Below the pieces are notes generated by a model. It made no database searches. It saw only the letters and a list, made by a program, of their open reading frames with translations, and was not told the DNA's origin. From positions 14,301,702 through 14,365,701 of the forward strand of contig NC_061136.1 in the NCBI RefSeq assembly GCF_905220365.1: a stretch of DNA of 64,000 bases. The letters run 5' to 3'. Position numbers and translations under genes: made by a program. Source of the stretch: Vanessa cardui (taxonomy: Eukaryota; Arthropoda; Insecta; Lepidoptera; Nymphalidae). Below are positions 47,129 through 61,070 of the stretch, piece by piece; within the stretch, counting starts at the first letter, position 1, and each line of letters begins with the position of its first letter.

Positions 47129-50100
47129 GGAGAGAAGATTTACATCATATTTATTTTACCTCAAAAGATCAAACAATGACAAGATTTTTGTTCTGAAGAT
47201 GGAGTATCGATGTTTTCGTTAATTAACTCAATATATTTATATTTGCAGTTAATTTCAATTGAAAGGTTACATTCTCATAATATATATCCATAATACATAC
47301 ATTCATATTATATAAATAAAATACTATTTATGATACATAGTACACACACGTACATTCAAAGATACATCCACACAAACACCTAAAGTACCTAAGATGTAGT
47401 ACGATATGATGTTGCTAGCAATAAAAATGTACGATAAAAGTTAAAGTATTTAAAACATAGATATTTAAATTGCATAATCAATTTCAGATGGACAGCAAAA
47501 GTTTTACATAAACATATATTTTTTTAGATATGTATTGTATGGACTCCATTTTAATTTGTGTTGTAATATCGTTCTATGAAAAACATACATAATATGTACA
47601 TATATAGAAAAGTAAAATCAGTATATACTTTTCTTCCTGACCATATACAAATTAAATGTAAACTCTAATTTTAAACGAATATTTTTAGAAAATATAAACT
47701 ATGAAAAAAATCACAATGAAACCTTATTCGCTATAAATAGCTTATCTACGTGTGCGTTATAGGAATAATTCATTCGAATGTACAATAATCCAAATATATA
47801 TAAATACACACATATAAAATTCACAGATAATGTATAATCTTAGCCTAGTGATATGTACGCGATGTAAATCCTCATTGGTGATACCTCTACGGTTCGAGAT
47901 ATTTTAAAATACTTCATTGAGATAAATTTAATAGCGCAACACGATAAAATCGTAACATCGTGGATTCAAATTAATGTGTTCGTAGAACAATATCTGTTTG
48001 AATCAATACTAAACAATTTTCTCAAGGTTTTCGCTATTGTGTAATTAAAATCCACGATACGACGAGCGAACAGCAAGCCTCATACAGCGCTGATACTCTA
48101 CTAAGTAATTGAATTTCGGGAGAATTTGACACGAAATTGACTTAACTTACGATTAAACAATATCCGATCGGAATTATGATCATATTGATATTATATCCCT
48201 TAAAATTTATAATTAGCAAAACCACCTTATAATAAGCCCCCGACGAAAATACATTTTCACAAATCATATAAATAGCTGCACAAGCTGTCGAACTTTACAT
48301 AAACAATGTACCATAACTTTTGTTCAGAACAAGTTTCATTAAATTTAAATCATCCATTCATTTGTTAATAATATATATAATTACATTTAACTGAATAACG
48401 CTTCATAGATATGAATTTGTAATGATATTTGATGCGTTATATTCTTTATAAACAGTTACTCTTAAACTTACTCACACACATTGTGATTTGTTTTATTTGA
48501 AGAAATATGTATCGTGAAAATGCAATTATGTATCATACAGAGTCGGGAGCGAAAACATTCGTGCGTTTTAAAATAATGTGCTCTGAATCGTCCCTACGAA
48601 TACTATTGTACTTTGCAGGCTACCGATACCTCCGCGAGGATATAGTCAGACACACATCTTCGCTTGCCTCCAAATAAAATCGCAAAATAATCAATGACTA
48701 CTTTTTCAATTGTGAATTAGAGTTTAAAGAATGCGTTGATATACCTCAATTGTCAAATCCAAAATGTCGTTTCAATGTTATCCTACATTTCGTCCGGTCG
48801 ATAGCTGAGGTCAGCTGTCAGTTGTAATATGTCTTAGATATTTTATCGTCGTAATAATATCTGAGTAGAAAATTAAACTGTGACAAAAATATCGATTAAT
48901 CAATCCGATATAATGAGAACCAGAAATCGACTTAAATTCGTAGTTGTATTTGTTTTCGCTACAAACTTCTGAGAACCGTCGCACTAAATCATAGGTTTAA
49001 TCTTCCAAAGATATCTATACAGAGCTGAAAGAGAACATAAGTTCTTTTTATTCAAAAAACATTATAATCTAAAGTATAACTACCTCTATTGATTTTGATT
49101 CTATCTGGAAACTTGGGTTGTTTTCTTAACTTCTACTAGTTTTTTAATTGAATTTTCATTATTAAAATATTTTAGGTATTATTCAAATACTGCCATATGT
49201 CGTACAATACAAATAAAACATCAAATTATATGTAACGACATTGATCACATAGGTTCTGTGGTCGCTTCTATCGCTTTTAAGCCTCATAAATAAAAATGAT
49301 CGCCATCTTGTTTTGCTTCGTATTTTACGCATTGACGAAATTGTCATCCAATTGAGTTGAACCGATATAAAATCGTTGTTGCCACTTACTTAATGCCATT
49401 AAATAGGGCGGAAATTTCTTGAATATTATTACGACAAAGTTCAAGGAGATATCACAACGCATACCGGGTATTAGCTATATTTTTGTGAAATATAAGTTAT
49501 CAATAATTCACAATTGATACTGTAGTCAAAAGCCTCGTAAGAAGTTAATTTAAATAATTATATTCACATTAATCTCTTTACTTTACACACTCTTTCAATT
49601 GACATGTCGGGCTCGTCACGTTTTCTTGTACAATTAAATAGTAATTTTTAATTTTGTATCAATTATAACCGAGTTGTGAATATCCTTGTCAGGTCATTGC
49701 GGCGGGAGTTCTACAGCCTTCGTTGATTTATACGTAGATTTTATAATTTTGATAATCCAACATTTGATATGTTTTTGAACAGTCTTATATATTTGATAAA
49801 ATATAGTATTTTGTTAAGATTCCATCAAGCTTTTTATTTTCATGCCATTTTCATTCACGACTTTGACCAAACCACACGCTTCCATCTTTCAACTCGCCTC
49901 ATAATTTGCACATAGGAACTCTTTGACCCACCGAATGACCTCAATGCTCTTCAAACTTGTCACGCTACAGCTAAACAATACATCGATATATTACGCGGCT
50001 AAAACCAGCACATAACTACTGTACAATAAGAGAAAAATACTTACAATGCTACGACTTAGCCTAAGTGAATCAAAAGATTCTGATATGTTTCGTTACCTTG

Positions 50101-51286
50101 GTTGCAACTTTATCACAAGTTGATCTTAAACCTCTAATTGATATTATAATTGATTATGTTAAATACGAATTGATAGCGAGATGTAACACCGATACTGCTA
50201 AGCACTAGACACTCAGTACGAGACTAATGTTTAACGTTACGACGTTACTCCTTCGTTATAACGTTACGTTACGCAACGTTATTTTTACGAATTTAATTCT
50301 CATTTAATTTTTATATATTTTGATATTTCGCATAATATATTATTATTCAATATGTCAAACGATGTAGTTTTAAATCGTTTTAATCGTGTTACCACATTTC
50401 TGGAATCAGACTATTTGATTCTGTTTGCTTTTTGCGAAATTGCGAACTTTAAATATTAATTAAATTCGTAAAAAACATACTCACTAAATTATATATTTAA
50501 AAATAATTCTTGCTTTCCTTAACAAACAGATTTAAACCGAAGTTTACAATCTCGAAGCCTCTTAAAGAAAGCACGAATAGTTTGTTTGTACAGTGCATAC
50601 GAGTACGTACGTTACGATAGCTTAAGTTAAATAACTAATAGATGCAAGTGCCATTTAAAATTTACAAATAGTTAGACCTCTTTACATCAATTTTAATTTA
50701 ATAACGTTCTCGCACGATTTTCAATCTTTAATCCTATGATCTAAGCTACATATAAATACTTCTTAATTTTTCTTAAATTGCTTCGAGAATATTCATTTGA
50801 ATAGCATTTAATAATTTGAGATAACGTGTATACAACACCACATTAATTGTTTCTTTAAATATGTCTTCAGCTGCATCGCAGTCGTTTCTTTCATATACAT
50901 AATTATCTTAATCTTTAAAAATTAAGGAGAGATTATGAACGTAAGACCTCATCGGCTCTTAGTTCTAAATATTATAAGATGCAACAATTAGTTTTGAACA
51001 ATTCAAGATCAACAAGAACCCTGGCTGCCCACGAAATGACTTCGCAGCGTGTACTGATTTTTAATGTAATTAAATGTCCACGACACGATGACGCCATCTC
51101 GTGGGCGGCGCAGACACACTACAGTAGAGATTATTATAAGCACAGTAAGGTTATAGACATCTAATCGAAGGTTAAACATTGCCGCCGGCTGGGCGCGGCT
51201 CAGTGATCGAAGTTATCAACTATATGAGACATTTATAAATACACAACAAGTAGGTTCAAAAATATAGACAACAATACTAAATTGCT

Positions 51287-53095
51287 CTAGAAGCCTTGTC
51301 GGAAGGGGTTCCTGATCGGATTCGGTGTTGGGGCCGGCGCAGGCGCAGGTGCTGGAGCTGGAGCTGGTGCAGGTGCCGTTCCTGGAGCCCTGAAGGGATT
51401 GCTCGGAGTTGGCTGCGGTTGCGCTGGCAGCTGCCGTGGCTGACTATATGCCTCTTGCTGAAAGCCTTGCTGCTCATACCCTTGCGAATAATTTTGATAA
51501 CCTTCCTGGTAGTCGTACCTCGATTGGTCGACGTTGGATTCTTGCATCGAGTCGCCCTCACCCGGCACGCTGGTGTATTCCAAGTGATTTTTGAACTCAC
51601 CGTTTACCGGTCTCTGATCTTGCATGCTATAAGTTTGGTATTCCTTATCAGGCGGATCAGCCATCAGAATATTCGCTTCGTTCTCGAACGGCTTGAAATC
51701 ATAAATATGCCGGAGATACATCAGAACAGGAGCATAAAGAAGATTACTGAACGCTATAAAAAGATTCAGCGCTGTGAATCCTATTGCTTCGACCACTTCG
51801 CCAGCTATGATGGGGCCGACCGCATAGGCAAAGGAATATGATATATCGGCAATGGCGTAGATACTCCCATACACAGACGAATACCGGACATCCACGAGGT
51901 AGCCAAGAGTGGGCAGTAAGGCCGTATCAATGAGGGCGATGCCGAAACAAATACCGCAAATCGGTATCATCAGCATCTTATACGAGTTTGCAAATGGAAT
52001 AATGAAACAACACAATCCTTCCAAAGCTAAGCCTCCAGCAGCCATTAACCACTGTTGCTGTGGATATTTTTTCGCCATTTTCACCGTTATCACTACGCCG
52101 AGAACGTGGGGGAAGAACGCTGGTAACCAAATCATACCAATCTTCCAATTATCCTTTGTTAGGTTATCTTCCATCCAAAGAGAGATCGTTGGTTCCAAAA
52201 ACGCTAATGCAACGTTAGACATCATGAGGGCCCCAGCGCACACAGCTATGTAAGGATCCATTAGAAGTCTCCAAATAGGTGTACTAGCAGGTTTTGGCTG
52301 AGAAGCTTCCTTCATTTGTGTTTTTAACGGTTTCATTACAAGTAGGAGCATGAATCCGTCCATAAGTGATATTAACGCAAGAATAAGGAAGGGAACTTCT
52401 TTTCCTGCAAATTGGTATAATGCTCCACCGAAGGGCGGTGCGACGAGACAACCAAAACTGATAAACGCCAAGGCGATACCGAGCGCCTTCGATCGTTCGT
52501 TTTCCTCGGTGAACCTGTCAGCTATCATTGCCAATCCAGAAGTGTCAGCAAAAGCAGAACCGACCCCTTGAAGGCTTCTCGCAAAGAATAGCATGCTGTA
52601 GCTTCGTCCGCATGCGAATATCGACGTAGACAGAAACATTATGATGAGCCCAATCATCATGGGTATGTCGTATCCTATTCGGTCGATTAAGGCACCGGAA
52701 AATGGATTTATCATCAACTGCACTATCGCCTTTGAAGCGAAGAGAACTCCTGTGGCGGAATCCTGCCCTTCGTGGGAGGCTGGGATGATCTTAGTCGGTA
52801 TTATGGTTCTATTGCCTTCCTTGTAAGGAGGTAGAGTTACGACATGGTCGTACCCTGCCTCGCCCCACGCTCCGATGTAGCGTAAGTAATCTGGTATAAT
52901 CGGCACGATAACCATGTACAGCATGTTGTCTAGTAGAAGGGCTATGGATACTATAACTAGAATGATCTTTCTCTGAGAGGTGGGCTCCTTAATCTTCTCC
53001 CATAGTATCTCGCGCACCTCTTTCACCTCGAGGTTCACGACGGGAATCGCGGAACTGTCGATTTTCTGCCATATTGTTTGCGGACCCTCCGCCAT
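51287..53095 (-). CDS. VAChT: vesicular acetylcholine transporter (VAChT), intronless, 602 residues
   Basis: A 12-helix major-facilitator protein that exchanges vesicular protons for cytosolic acetylcholine in synaptic vesicles. The single frame runs from ATG 53095 to stop at 51287. TM1 (about 43-66) has the family motif LLLDNMLYMVIVPIIPDYL with Asp56. An N-glycosylation site (NRT, 95) lies in the luminal loop. The TM4-5 region has ADTSGLAMIADRFTEENERS (183-202), and TM10 has GYLVDVRYSSVYGSIYAIAD with Asp402, matching the aspartates known to be needed for transport. These separate it from monoamine transporters. The cytosolic C-tail (about 465-602) is Gln/Tyr-rich and has a Pro-Ala run (573-590) and two NPF tripeptides (566-568, 596-598). 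It lies upstream of the ChAT exons on the same strand, the conserved cholinergic-locus layout, so shared promoter control is expected. Confidence 0.98.
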   Translation of the reverse strand: MAEGPQTIWQKIDSSAIPVVNLEVKEVREILWEKIKEPTSQRKIILVIVSIALLLDNMLYMVIVPIIPDYLRYIGAWGEAGYDHVVTLPPYKEGNRTIIPTKIIPASHEGQDSATGVLFASKAIVQLMINPFSGALIDRIGYDIPMMIGLIIMFLSTSIFACGRSYSMLFFARSLQGVGSAFADTSGLAMIADRFTEENERSKALGIALAFISFGCLVAPPFGGALYQFAGKEVPFLILALISLMDGFMLLLVMKPLKTQMKEASQPKPASTPIWRLLMDPYIAVCAGALMMSNVALAFLEPTISLWMEDNLTKDNWKIGMIWLPAFFPHVLGVVITVKMAKKYPQQQWLMAAGGLALEGLCCFIIPFANSYKMLMIPICGICFGIALIDTALLPTLGYLVDVRYSSVYGSIYAIADISYSFAYAVGPIIAGEVVEAIGFTALNLFIAFSNLLYAPVLMYLRHIYDFKPFENEANILMADPPDKEYQTYSMQDQRPVNGEFKNHLEYTSVPGEGDSMQESNVDQSRYDYQEGYQNYSQGYEQQGFQQEAYSQPRQLPAQPQPTPSNPFRAPGTAPAPAPAPAPAPAPAPTPNPIRNPFRQGF

Positions 53096-53245
53096 CTTGA
53101 TTGTTTTTAGTAAGCTTGACTTAAGAAATGTATCTGTCTCGAGAAACTACTACCATCGCTTCGCTTATGTCCCGATGTCTTCCCGCTTACTGATCATTTG
53201 CAACTTGATGCCTTTCGCCGCAACCCTCGATTGGGACTTCGGAAC
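53096..53245 (-). other. VAChT 5' UTR segment with upstream splice acceptor
   Basis: On the minus strand the sequence CTGTCTGTTGTCAG, a pyrimidine-containing acceptor, ends at 53246 and is followed by 150 bases of leader before the VAChT ATG. This fits a leader spliced from an exon further upstream, as in other animals where ChAT and VAChT share a 5' exon. That exon is not identified. Confidence 0.5.
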
Positions 53246-56039
53246 CTGACAACAGACAGAAATGATCATTTAATTTTCATTTCCTCGTCACAGTAATAGA
53301 ATGCCCGGTAGAGGGCGTTTGCTTTCAAAAGGAATTTGATCGATCTTTGTTTCTGTTGGTTGACATGGTTCCTCTATCCCAGATGTGTATTATATTACAT
53401 AATCTGCAACTGGCAAAGACGATTCAGAGTCCTTTTGAATACAATATCAGAAGACTTAAATATAAGTGATCAGTGTTCATTGAGTTGGCTTTACTTTATT
53501 TTAATATTTCAAACAAAACTATTTATGTCACTTTACTTTTAAGTGTTTGTAGGTAAATAAGTTTTAAATTAATTTCACCGAAACGAATGTTTTTAAATTT
53601 AACATAATTTTTATGTGCCGGTAACAACACAATATTAAGGATACAGAGTGTACCGAAACCCTTTTTTGATTATTTTGGTGAAGGATTACTTATATTAAAG
53701 CTCGCTATTAGCAGTGGAAGAACTATTTATAATAGAGGTAATGAGTCCTTATTCAACAAGCTTTTGTTTAGAACAACAAACCGATTAAGCACAATTTTTT
53801 GTACTAGTTCCAATACGATTATAATGCTTGCATTACAAATTTTAATTCAATTACGATTTAAAGATGAAAGTTTTATACTCTAAATAAACATTATACCAAT
53901 TTATAATCCCCACCCTCTTCACTTTGTGACATAGTTTTGACAACTTTTGACATAGTTGTGTATGTACATACATTTTAGTGAATTGAACAATTTATATAAA
54001 TAAATATTTCACTGAATATTTGTATATAAATTGTGCGAAGGTTTTCTCCCAACAGGGGTTCTACTATAACTATTAAATATAGGATTAAACAAGCTACTCG
54101 AACGATATTTTGATGACTTGTTTGCAACAAATTCCCCACAAACAGTTTCTGGAGCGATGGTAACGACTTGTTTCGCCAAAATCCAATTTACGTCGTCAAG
54201 CGTCGCAGTCAGGCAACCTCATTACGAGTACAAAGGACGCTCGCCTCGTTTCCTATTCACGTTAACGGATCTGTTTCGTTTCATCGACGAATCACTTTTT
54301 ACGAAATCTTTTTATATTTTGTTTGATCATAGTCAGATCATTAGATTATTTTAATAATTATGAAATTATTTGCTGCTGCTGCTTTTTTAATAATCGTAGT
54401 CTATTTTGAATTAACTTGAAATTAAATAATAAAAAATATATATATATATTTTTAAGAATAGTAGCCATGTTTCAAATTAATTAAGGAATTATTAATATTC
54501 CAATTCACAATTCTTTTAAGCTTATCAATAGTCATAGTACATATTGAAATGTGGCCAATATTGATGCCGCGACTTTTACAGCGCTAGGCGGTTCGTAAAT
54601 TATTGCGCTATTGATTTTCAAACTGAGAATCTTGGAGACTAAAACTAGGAGATGCTTCACGTTGCGAAGTAAGTTTTAGTACATAATTAATATACAAGAA
54701 GCTGCATTTCGTAGTTATGCATCCATATCATTTATCATAAGAAGACAATCCCCTTCAAAACAGAAGCCATATTTCCCCAATAATAGTTTATCTCGACATT
54801 CATTTTATGAAGCCTCGCAGCGAGGCAGCCTGCCTCTCGAAAGGGGCATCCCTAAAGAGGATAGAAACCCAAAGCGGACGGACAAAGAATTTCAATGAAG
54901 AAAAATGTTAACAAGGAAGGGAGCGAAGGTTTTTCACGCTCAATGGAACTCGCGAGACCATTGATGTCGTCGACATCGTCGGAATAAATTGCACCTCTGC
55001 GGGAGGTTCTCACGATTCGCGATTTACTTTTAAAAAAATAAATTGATTCTTTTTTATTCAGACTTTGAGTGCCGGGCAGCAAATATTTGAAACGAGTCAC
55101 ATCTTCAAAACATCGATGCTTACAACAAGAAATATAACGGCTAAATTAGAGGGGAATTATTTTATAAGTATCAAAGTGAAAGTAAGAAAGTTAGAAAAAT
55201 TGTACAGATTTTTTATCTGACCATAACCTACCTACCAATATGAAAATAGCACGTTCAATCTCTAACTCTTTTTTTATCGTTCTCACTAATAACACATGCT
55301 TAGTGTTCAGTCAGGGAAAGTAGAAATATTTATGTATAAAAATACTAATTACATAAATGGTAAATACAGTTACCTAAAAGATGGGGACATCTTCAGACCA
55401 AATCACGTCACTTCCCCTTTAAAAGATTTAATTAAACGTGACGCTGACCGACAAGGGACAAGAAACTCAGTAGTTTCAGCCTTTTTTTAATAACTAGCTG
55501 AACATAAAATTAAATACATGAAAAACAGACCACTACCTCCAAGCTCTTGAATCATCTATACATAAATTATATTATAAGGTTAAAGTTGAATCGTTGATTT
55601 TTACACGATATGAATATACAACAAGCACTCTTGACCGAAATTTGACCGTGGGTTACTCGAAAAACTAACCAGCTGTGTGGGAGATATGTTATAGTTGACT
55701 ATGTGTGTGTGTTTGTGTGTACAAAAACAACTGCATATTCCCTCATTTCACAGTCCGGTGGCACATGAGCGGAATAAGTGCGTTCTGAGGGTAATATTCT
55801 TGACAAATTCTAGATAGAAAAACCGAATAATTTATATTGGGAACACAAGGATACGAACAGATTGATTGATTTAATATTCATTTTTCAATATTTATAAATG
55901 TCCACTAAAGTATCTCATATAAAAAAAAATCATAATGTAAAAAGTACTTAAAAAGCAAGAATTATCACAAATATAAGTATATACTAGTTTTCGGTTCATT
56001 TGGTCATGTTAGGCCAGTCACACTGTCATTACTCATTAT

Positions 56040-56270
56040 TATTTATTACTTAATATAAAACAAAGTCGCTTAACGCTGTCTGTCCCTATGTATGTTTATA
56101 TCTCGTGATTCAAGGGGAAGGTTTTCGTATATAATAACATGGACATTTTAGTAAAGAAATACTGATAATTTTAGAAGTTTATAATGCGATGTTGTTAATT
56201 AACAAATTCTGTAGTGTATTTAGTATCAGTATTGCACCCGTGCGAAGCCGGGTCGGGTCGCTAGTAACCT
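56040..56270. mobile_element. Helitron-like repeat fragment
   Basis: AACGCTGTCTGTCCCTATGT, CTCGTGATTCAAGGGGAAGG and an end GTGCGAAGCCGGGTCGGGTC followed by GCTAGT are typical of an abundant lepidopteran element. Class inferred. Confidence 0.5.
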
Positions 56271-59124
56271 ATAAAACTGATATAGTTAATGGCAGGTGAA
56301 ATATAAAAGTGAAATGAAAACGAATCGAGTTGAGATCGTTTCGGCTATCTGCAGTGAAATCTTGGAACGTCACGCGATCGCTGCCGCCGCTACACGTAAG
56401 CGGGTCAGGGCTACGAAACTAATAAGCTAGGAATTATATCGACTTACACGTAGCTGTTGTAGCAATAGAAAATGTATTAACTCGTTTTTTATTATAATAT
56501 AACCTTGAGAATCGAAAAGGTCATATAATCCAATTCTAAAAAATGTCACCAGTAGAAAGCTTAGTTATTCCTACATGGTGTACATTTTTATTTATTATTT
56601 TAAGTGCGTCGTGGATATAATACAGATATTATAAACGAGACTTTTTATCGTGAAGGATATAACAGTGTTAAATACATATATATCCACCAATGGTTGAAGT
56701 TTGAAGAACTACATGAACTACATGTGAATCTTAATTAACAATTATGAGAGCAAATCCCGAGCAAATAAAACTGAATTTTCATGTTCTTAACTAAACAAAC
56801 GAAGGGTCGAAGAAAAGCCTTTACTCCAGTAAAAATATGTACTTAGAAGATATTTTCACAGTCTGCTATAATTATAAAAGTTTATTGAAAACTTGCTTTT
56901 CTTCGCTTCTCTCCTTAGTGATTAAGTTCTTGTAAGATAAATGGCTTAGAGAGCTTTATCATGCTTATGGAATAAATCAAGCAGATTGTAAATTGTATTT
57001 TGTAATTGTGTTTAGTTATTTATAGTCATAAACAATTATGTATTTTATATACTTATTACTTAAACGCAACATACAGCCATAGCAAGAAGTAAGATATTCC
57101 ATACTTTATAACGTAATATAATGAATAATGTTGGATTATAAAGAATATATTTCTGAGCATCTACATTCAAAGACAGCGGAATAGGTCAAGTGTCGTCGAC
57201 TGGAGAGCGCTCGTACCCGCGCCGAGCGAACAATATATTACGTGAAATACCAGCCCGATGGAAACCTAAGCTGAACTTACTAAAATAACTACCTAATATT
57301 TATATTACAAACTTTACTAGGGTTGCCTGCATATGATTACTTTTGGGACTTATTAATTTGTGACAAATGTAACTCTATCAAGGATATACTATAAAAAAAG
57401 TTTACAAGTATGATCTCAGCCATACTTGTGACACAAAGAACGAACTAACGACAGAAGATGCTACATTTTTTATTTTTTTGTTGAATAAACTGAGCCAATA
57501 TTCAGCAAGAGCGTCACACACTCATACCAATGCACGCCAGTTTTATTTGAACGTGGGGGCGCGCCTTTGTGACTGAATAGAAAAACCAACTACTAAAAAT
57601 ATAACATATAAACTGGAACACATACGATTTAACGTAAAAACACCAGAATAAAAATAACCATAAATAAATCTTTAAATTGTGAATTTTGAGAACACGTAAT
57701 AATTACTCATTTTAATTAAGTCCGTCATAAAGCGTGTACACATTGACGTTACGTCATAATTATAATATTGAATTATTAAGCTAATTGTAACTCATACATA
57801 ACGAGAATATAAAACACGATACGTACAAATTGTTTAAATTTTAATACGAATTTATTAACCAAAGCCATTTCGCGTCGGAACAAAAAGCTTGTGTACTTAC
57901 TTATAAACTAATCGATAGATTTTGATGCGGTTTTCGCGACTATTTAGATTATTTATTGAGGAAGGTTTTTATGTATTAAACATTATTATTAAATACATAT
58001 AATAGTAGCCATTATTGTACATACCCACGGGCAAATGTACGATGTATGTATGAATGATACGTGGTCATCATTACCAACCGACATTCATAGTTGCTGTAAG
58101 AATCCATAAACACTCCTTAAAATTTCTTAAACCTATCGTATGTTGTTCCTTGTATTTACAGACCGAACAAATCAATAGATATTTTGTATCGCCTACTCTG
58201 TTTAGCGGTATCTACCTACCCGGGCGTGCACAAGGCCACATTTAGCCACCGATAGATTTAAACTTCAATAATCACGCTATATTTGAAGCTCAAATTATCG
58301 ACAGTATTAAACTAATTCATATTCATGAATGTCTGTCTATTCGTATTCTATATTTGAAACTTGACTCACCACTAGCTAACGTATAAAACAGTGTATATAA
58401 CACAGACTATAAATTAAAACTAGCGCTCACAACGAAACGATATGAAAATGCTGGAACGTCGCGTGACTCTGTTCCCGGTCGGAGAAAATTAAATGTCGCA
58501 CCGTAAGGGCAAGTGTAGCGTGTTTGAAACATGGTCATGACATTTTTATATTTGTACGTGTTTATGTAGAAATGCTTTTTATTTCTAAGCTTTGCCAATT
58601 CATAAACACAGGTATATTACTGAAAATAAAATTATACATGTTGATTTTTAAAATATTATGTGAAAATTATAAATCAGGCATAGTGAAACAAAGTTACACA
58701 TGCGTTGATTTTCAAGCAGAATGTATAGGTTACACGTATATTAAATTGTATTTAATTATCATAGCAATATTATTCCATAATTGATAAGGAAGAATATCGA
58801 CTAACTTTCTTACCCATTCTTCTGGGCAGTATCCACATTCTGAATGATTCATATGTTTTCAGATTCATACCCACCCTGGCTTTGCACGTGAATAATTAAG
58901 GCTACACCCCGCGGCCTTCCCTTTAAACGCTAAAAATAAAACAACGCAATCAAATTTAATGATACAATCAGTATCGAGCACAGATTGGCCAAATGTAATA
59001 CGTTTTCACGCGCCGGGCCTTTTTTCGTATTCAAAATGTATTTAAGCCGTATTGTTAATAAATTCGTAAATATAATCGCCGTAATAACATTTACTCTTGT
59101 ATGCCAGAACACTCTAACATGTTT

Positions 59125-59368
59125 TTTTTTTAATAAATAAATAAATATGAGACAACATCACATACATTGCTCTGATCCCAATGTAAGTAGCTAAAGCACT
59201 TGTATTATGGAAAATCAGAAGCAACGACGGTACCACAAACACCCAGACCCTAGACAATATAGAAAACTAATGATAATCTACATCGACTCGGCCGGGAATC
59301 GAACCCAGGACCTCGGAGTGGCGTACCTATGAAACCCGGTGTACACACCACTCGATCACGGAGGTCGT
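59125..59368 (-). mobile_element. tRNA-derived SINE, family B, copy 3
   Basis: The copy is inverted relative to 15439. On the minus strand it has a mutated A box (TGATCGAGTGG), the B box GGTTCGATTCC and the family body, ending in an (ATTT)n-type tail at 59131-59148. Confidence 0.8.
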
Positions 59369-61070
59369 ATAATTATTAAACCCTTCAGCAAATTAGTTAC
59401 CCGATACCAAAAGTACGTTTCATTCGATCGCTCCAATCAGTTATGAATACACTCGAAATTCGGTTATACCCGAAACCTCTCATCTCGTAACGCTTAGACT
59501 CGTACACACTCGGCTGGAGTACACTCGTAATTACAATTCAAGGTTCGGATTACAAAGGGATGGAAGTGCGTTCACGTTCCAAAGATGCTCAAACCTCTAG
59601 CTCTGGTTACAAATAATTGTACGGAATAGTTGTACAGTCAAAATTTGATATATTGATTGAAATAAAAATTAAGTAAGCGTGGAAATAACATTGCGTGTTT
59701 AAGTTTCTACTTTGCTATCCCTTTTTATTTTTTTATTCTCATAAGTATGTTTCATTACCAAGGCAAGCTCATATTTATTATTTTACTAATCATTCAATCT
59801 TTTACAAACAACCGTTCCTTAACAATAGTTTAGTAGACGTAACTGAAGAAATTCATATATTTAAAACTTACAGATTCATAATTCAGGATACTATTTATAA
59901 AAAAAACATTGAAATATAAATACTTCTTTGTAAAAACATTATCAAACGCGATCATCTCATTGCCGTCAAATCTCTAAAACACTGCGGTGCGTGATGTGAA
60001 TATAAATAATTACACTCGCCCTCGCCCCCTAGGGCGCCCCCCCTCGCTAACGGGATTATATCGGAGGTAAACAGACGTATTAAAATCGAATGAAATTGCA
60101 ATTTCTACGACACACCCCGCTGAGTACAGACGCAGGTAACTCTAACATACCTAACTTGTATTATACTTGTATTTTAAAAACAGCAGTTTAATGTTATTAT
60201 TTTGTTGTTTGGTCTCTTTATTTTGATAGATTATAGTTTTAGGACGGACGTTGTATTACATTATGTCATACTACACAGTTAATTTAATATGAATTATTTG
60301 TTGCACCCCAGGTTAATAACCCTTTACATTTTACAACTTAAACAAGAAGTTCTATAAGATATGTATATGTATGAATATACTCATATAATACTTGGGGTGT
60401 GAATGGAGATGTACTGTTGATCACTGAGCATATGAAACAAAATTGAAAACATTAACACAAAAAAACACAAGTGTTACAGGAGAACTGCGATTATTAGTAT
60501 TAGCTTATTAGTTTTGTAGTTAGTTGTTGCTGTTTATTTGAGGCAGGAATAGCTTACATGAGCGGCTTCATTTAAATACTTTGTATTATTAATTACTGTT
60601 TTTGGTTCTGCGTCTCGGTGCCCTGCGGGTGTACAGTCGGCGTCTTCAAAGGGCAGGTGAGCTAGGGCGAGGTAATTCACGAGGGTGTACTGTTCCGCAG
60701 GAGGGGAGTGACCTTCAAGCATGCAACGAAACGCTACCACTATTTAGACTCTATTTTGAGCTGCATAAGACTCAAATTTACGTAACAATTTCGCGCAATT
60801 TTCAACCTTACTTACACAAAGATAAGGATCAACTCTCGAATAAATACGTTATACAACAGAATCGCAGACAGGATTTTGCAGGGAATAAGTCGTGAATTTT
60901 TTAAAAGGCTTTTTCAGTCGGGGCTCCCGTTAATAATTAGTGGAGTTAATTTTTTTTATTCATCAAACTTTATTGTGCCGGCATAATAGGTGCTCGCAAT
61001 TTAATCATGTTTAATGTTAAGGGTTTTTGATCACAATACAATACTATAATTTAAGCAGCAATTCTTTTGT

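Larger units (their letters stand above)
34145..51286. other. 5' ChAT intron downstream of VAChT
   Basis: This is 17 kb of AT-rich DNA between the first recognised ChAT exon and VAChT. It contains the listed SINE, family C and Helitron-like fragments. It also has a CA-rich microsatellite at 47081-47128, a trinucleotide tract at 38341-38440 (TAG units then inverted CTA units), and GC-richer islands at 35515-35640, 38745-38890, 40262-40380 and 41750-42010. These islands could be enhancers or unrecognised exons. No recognisable ChAT N-terminal exon was found, though one may be here. Nothing else is supported. Confidence 0.6.

Noticed and set aside
51296..52826. Plus-strand ORFs opposite VAChT
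   Set aside because: They are shadows of the VAChT coding sequence, which is the clearly recognisable frame.
54118..54354. 78-codon plus-strand ORF in a GC-richer island upstream of VAChT
   Set aside because: Short, no recognisable domain, no splice or promoter support; noted only as a possible regulatory island.
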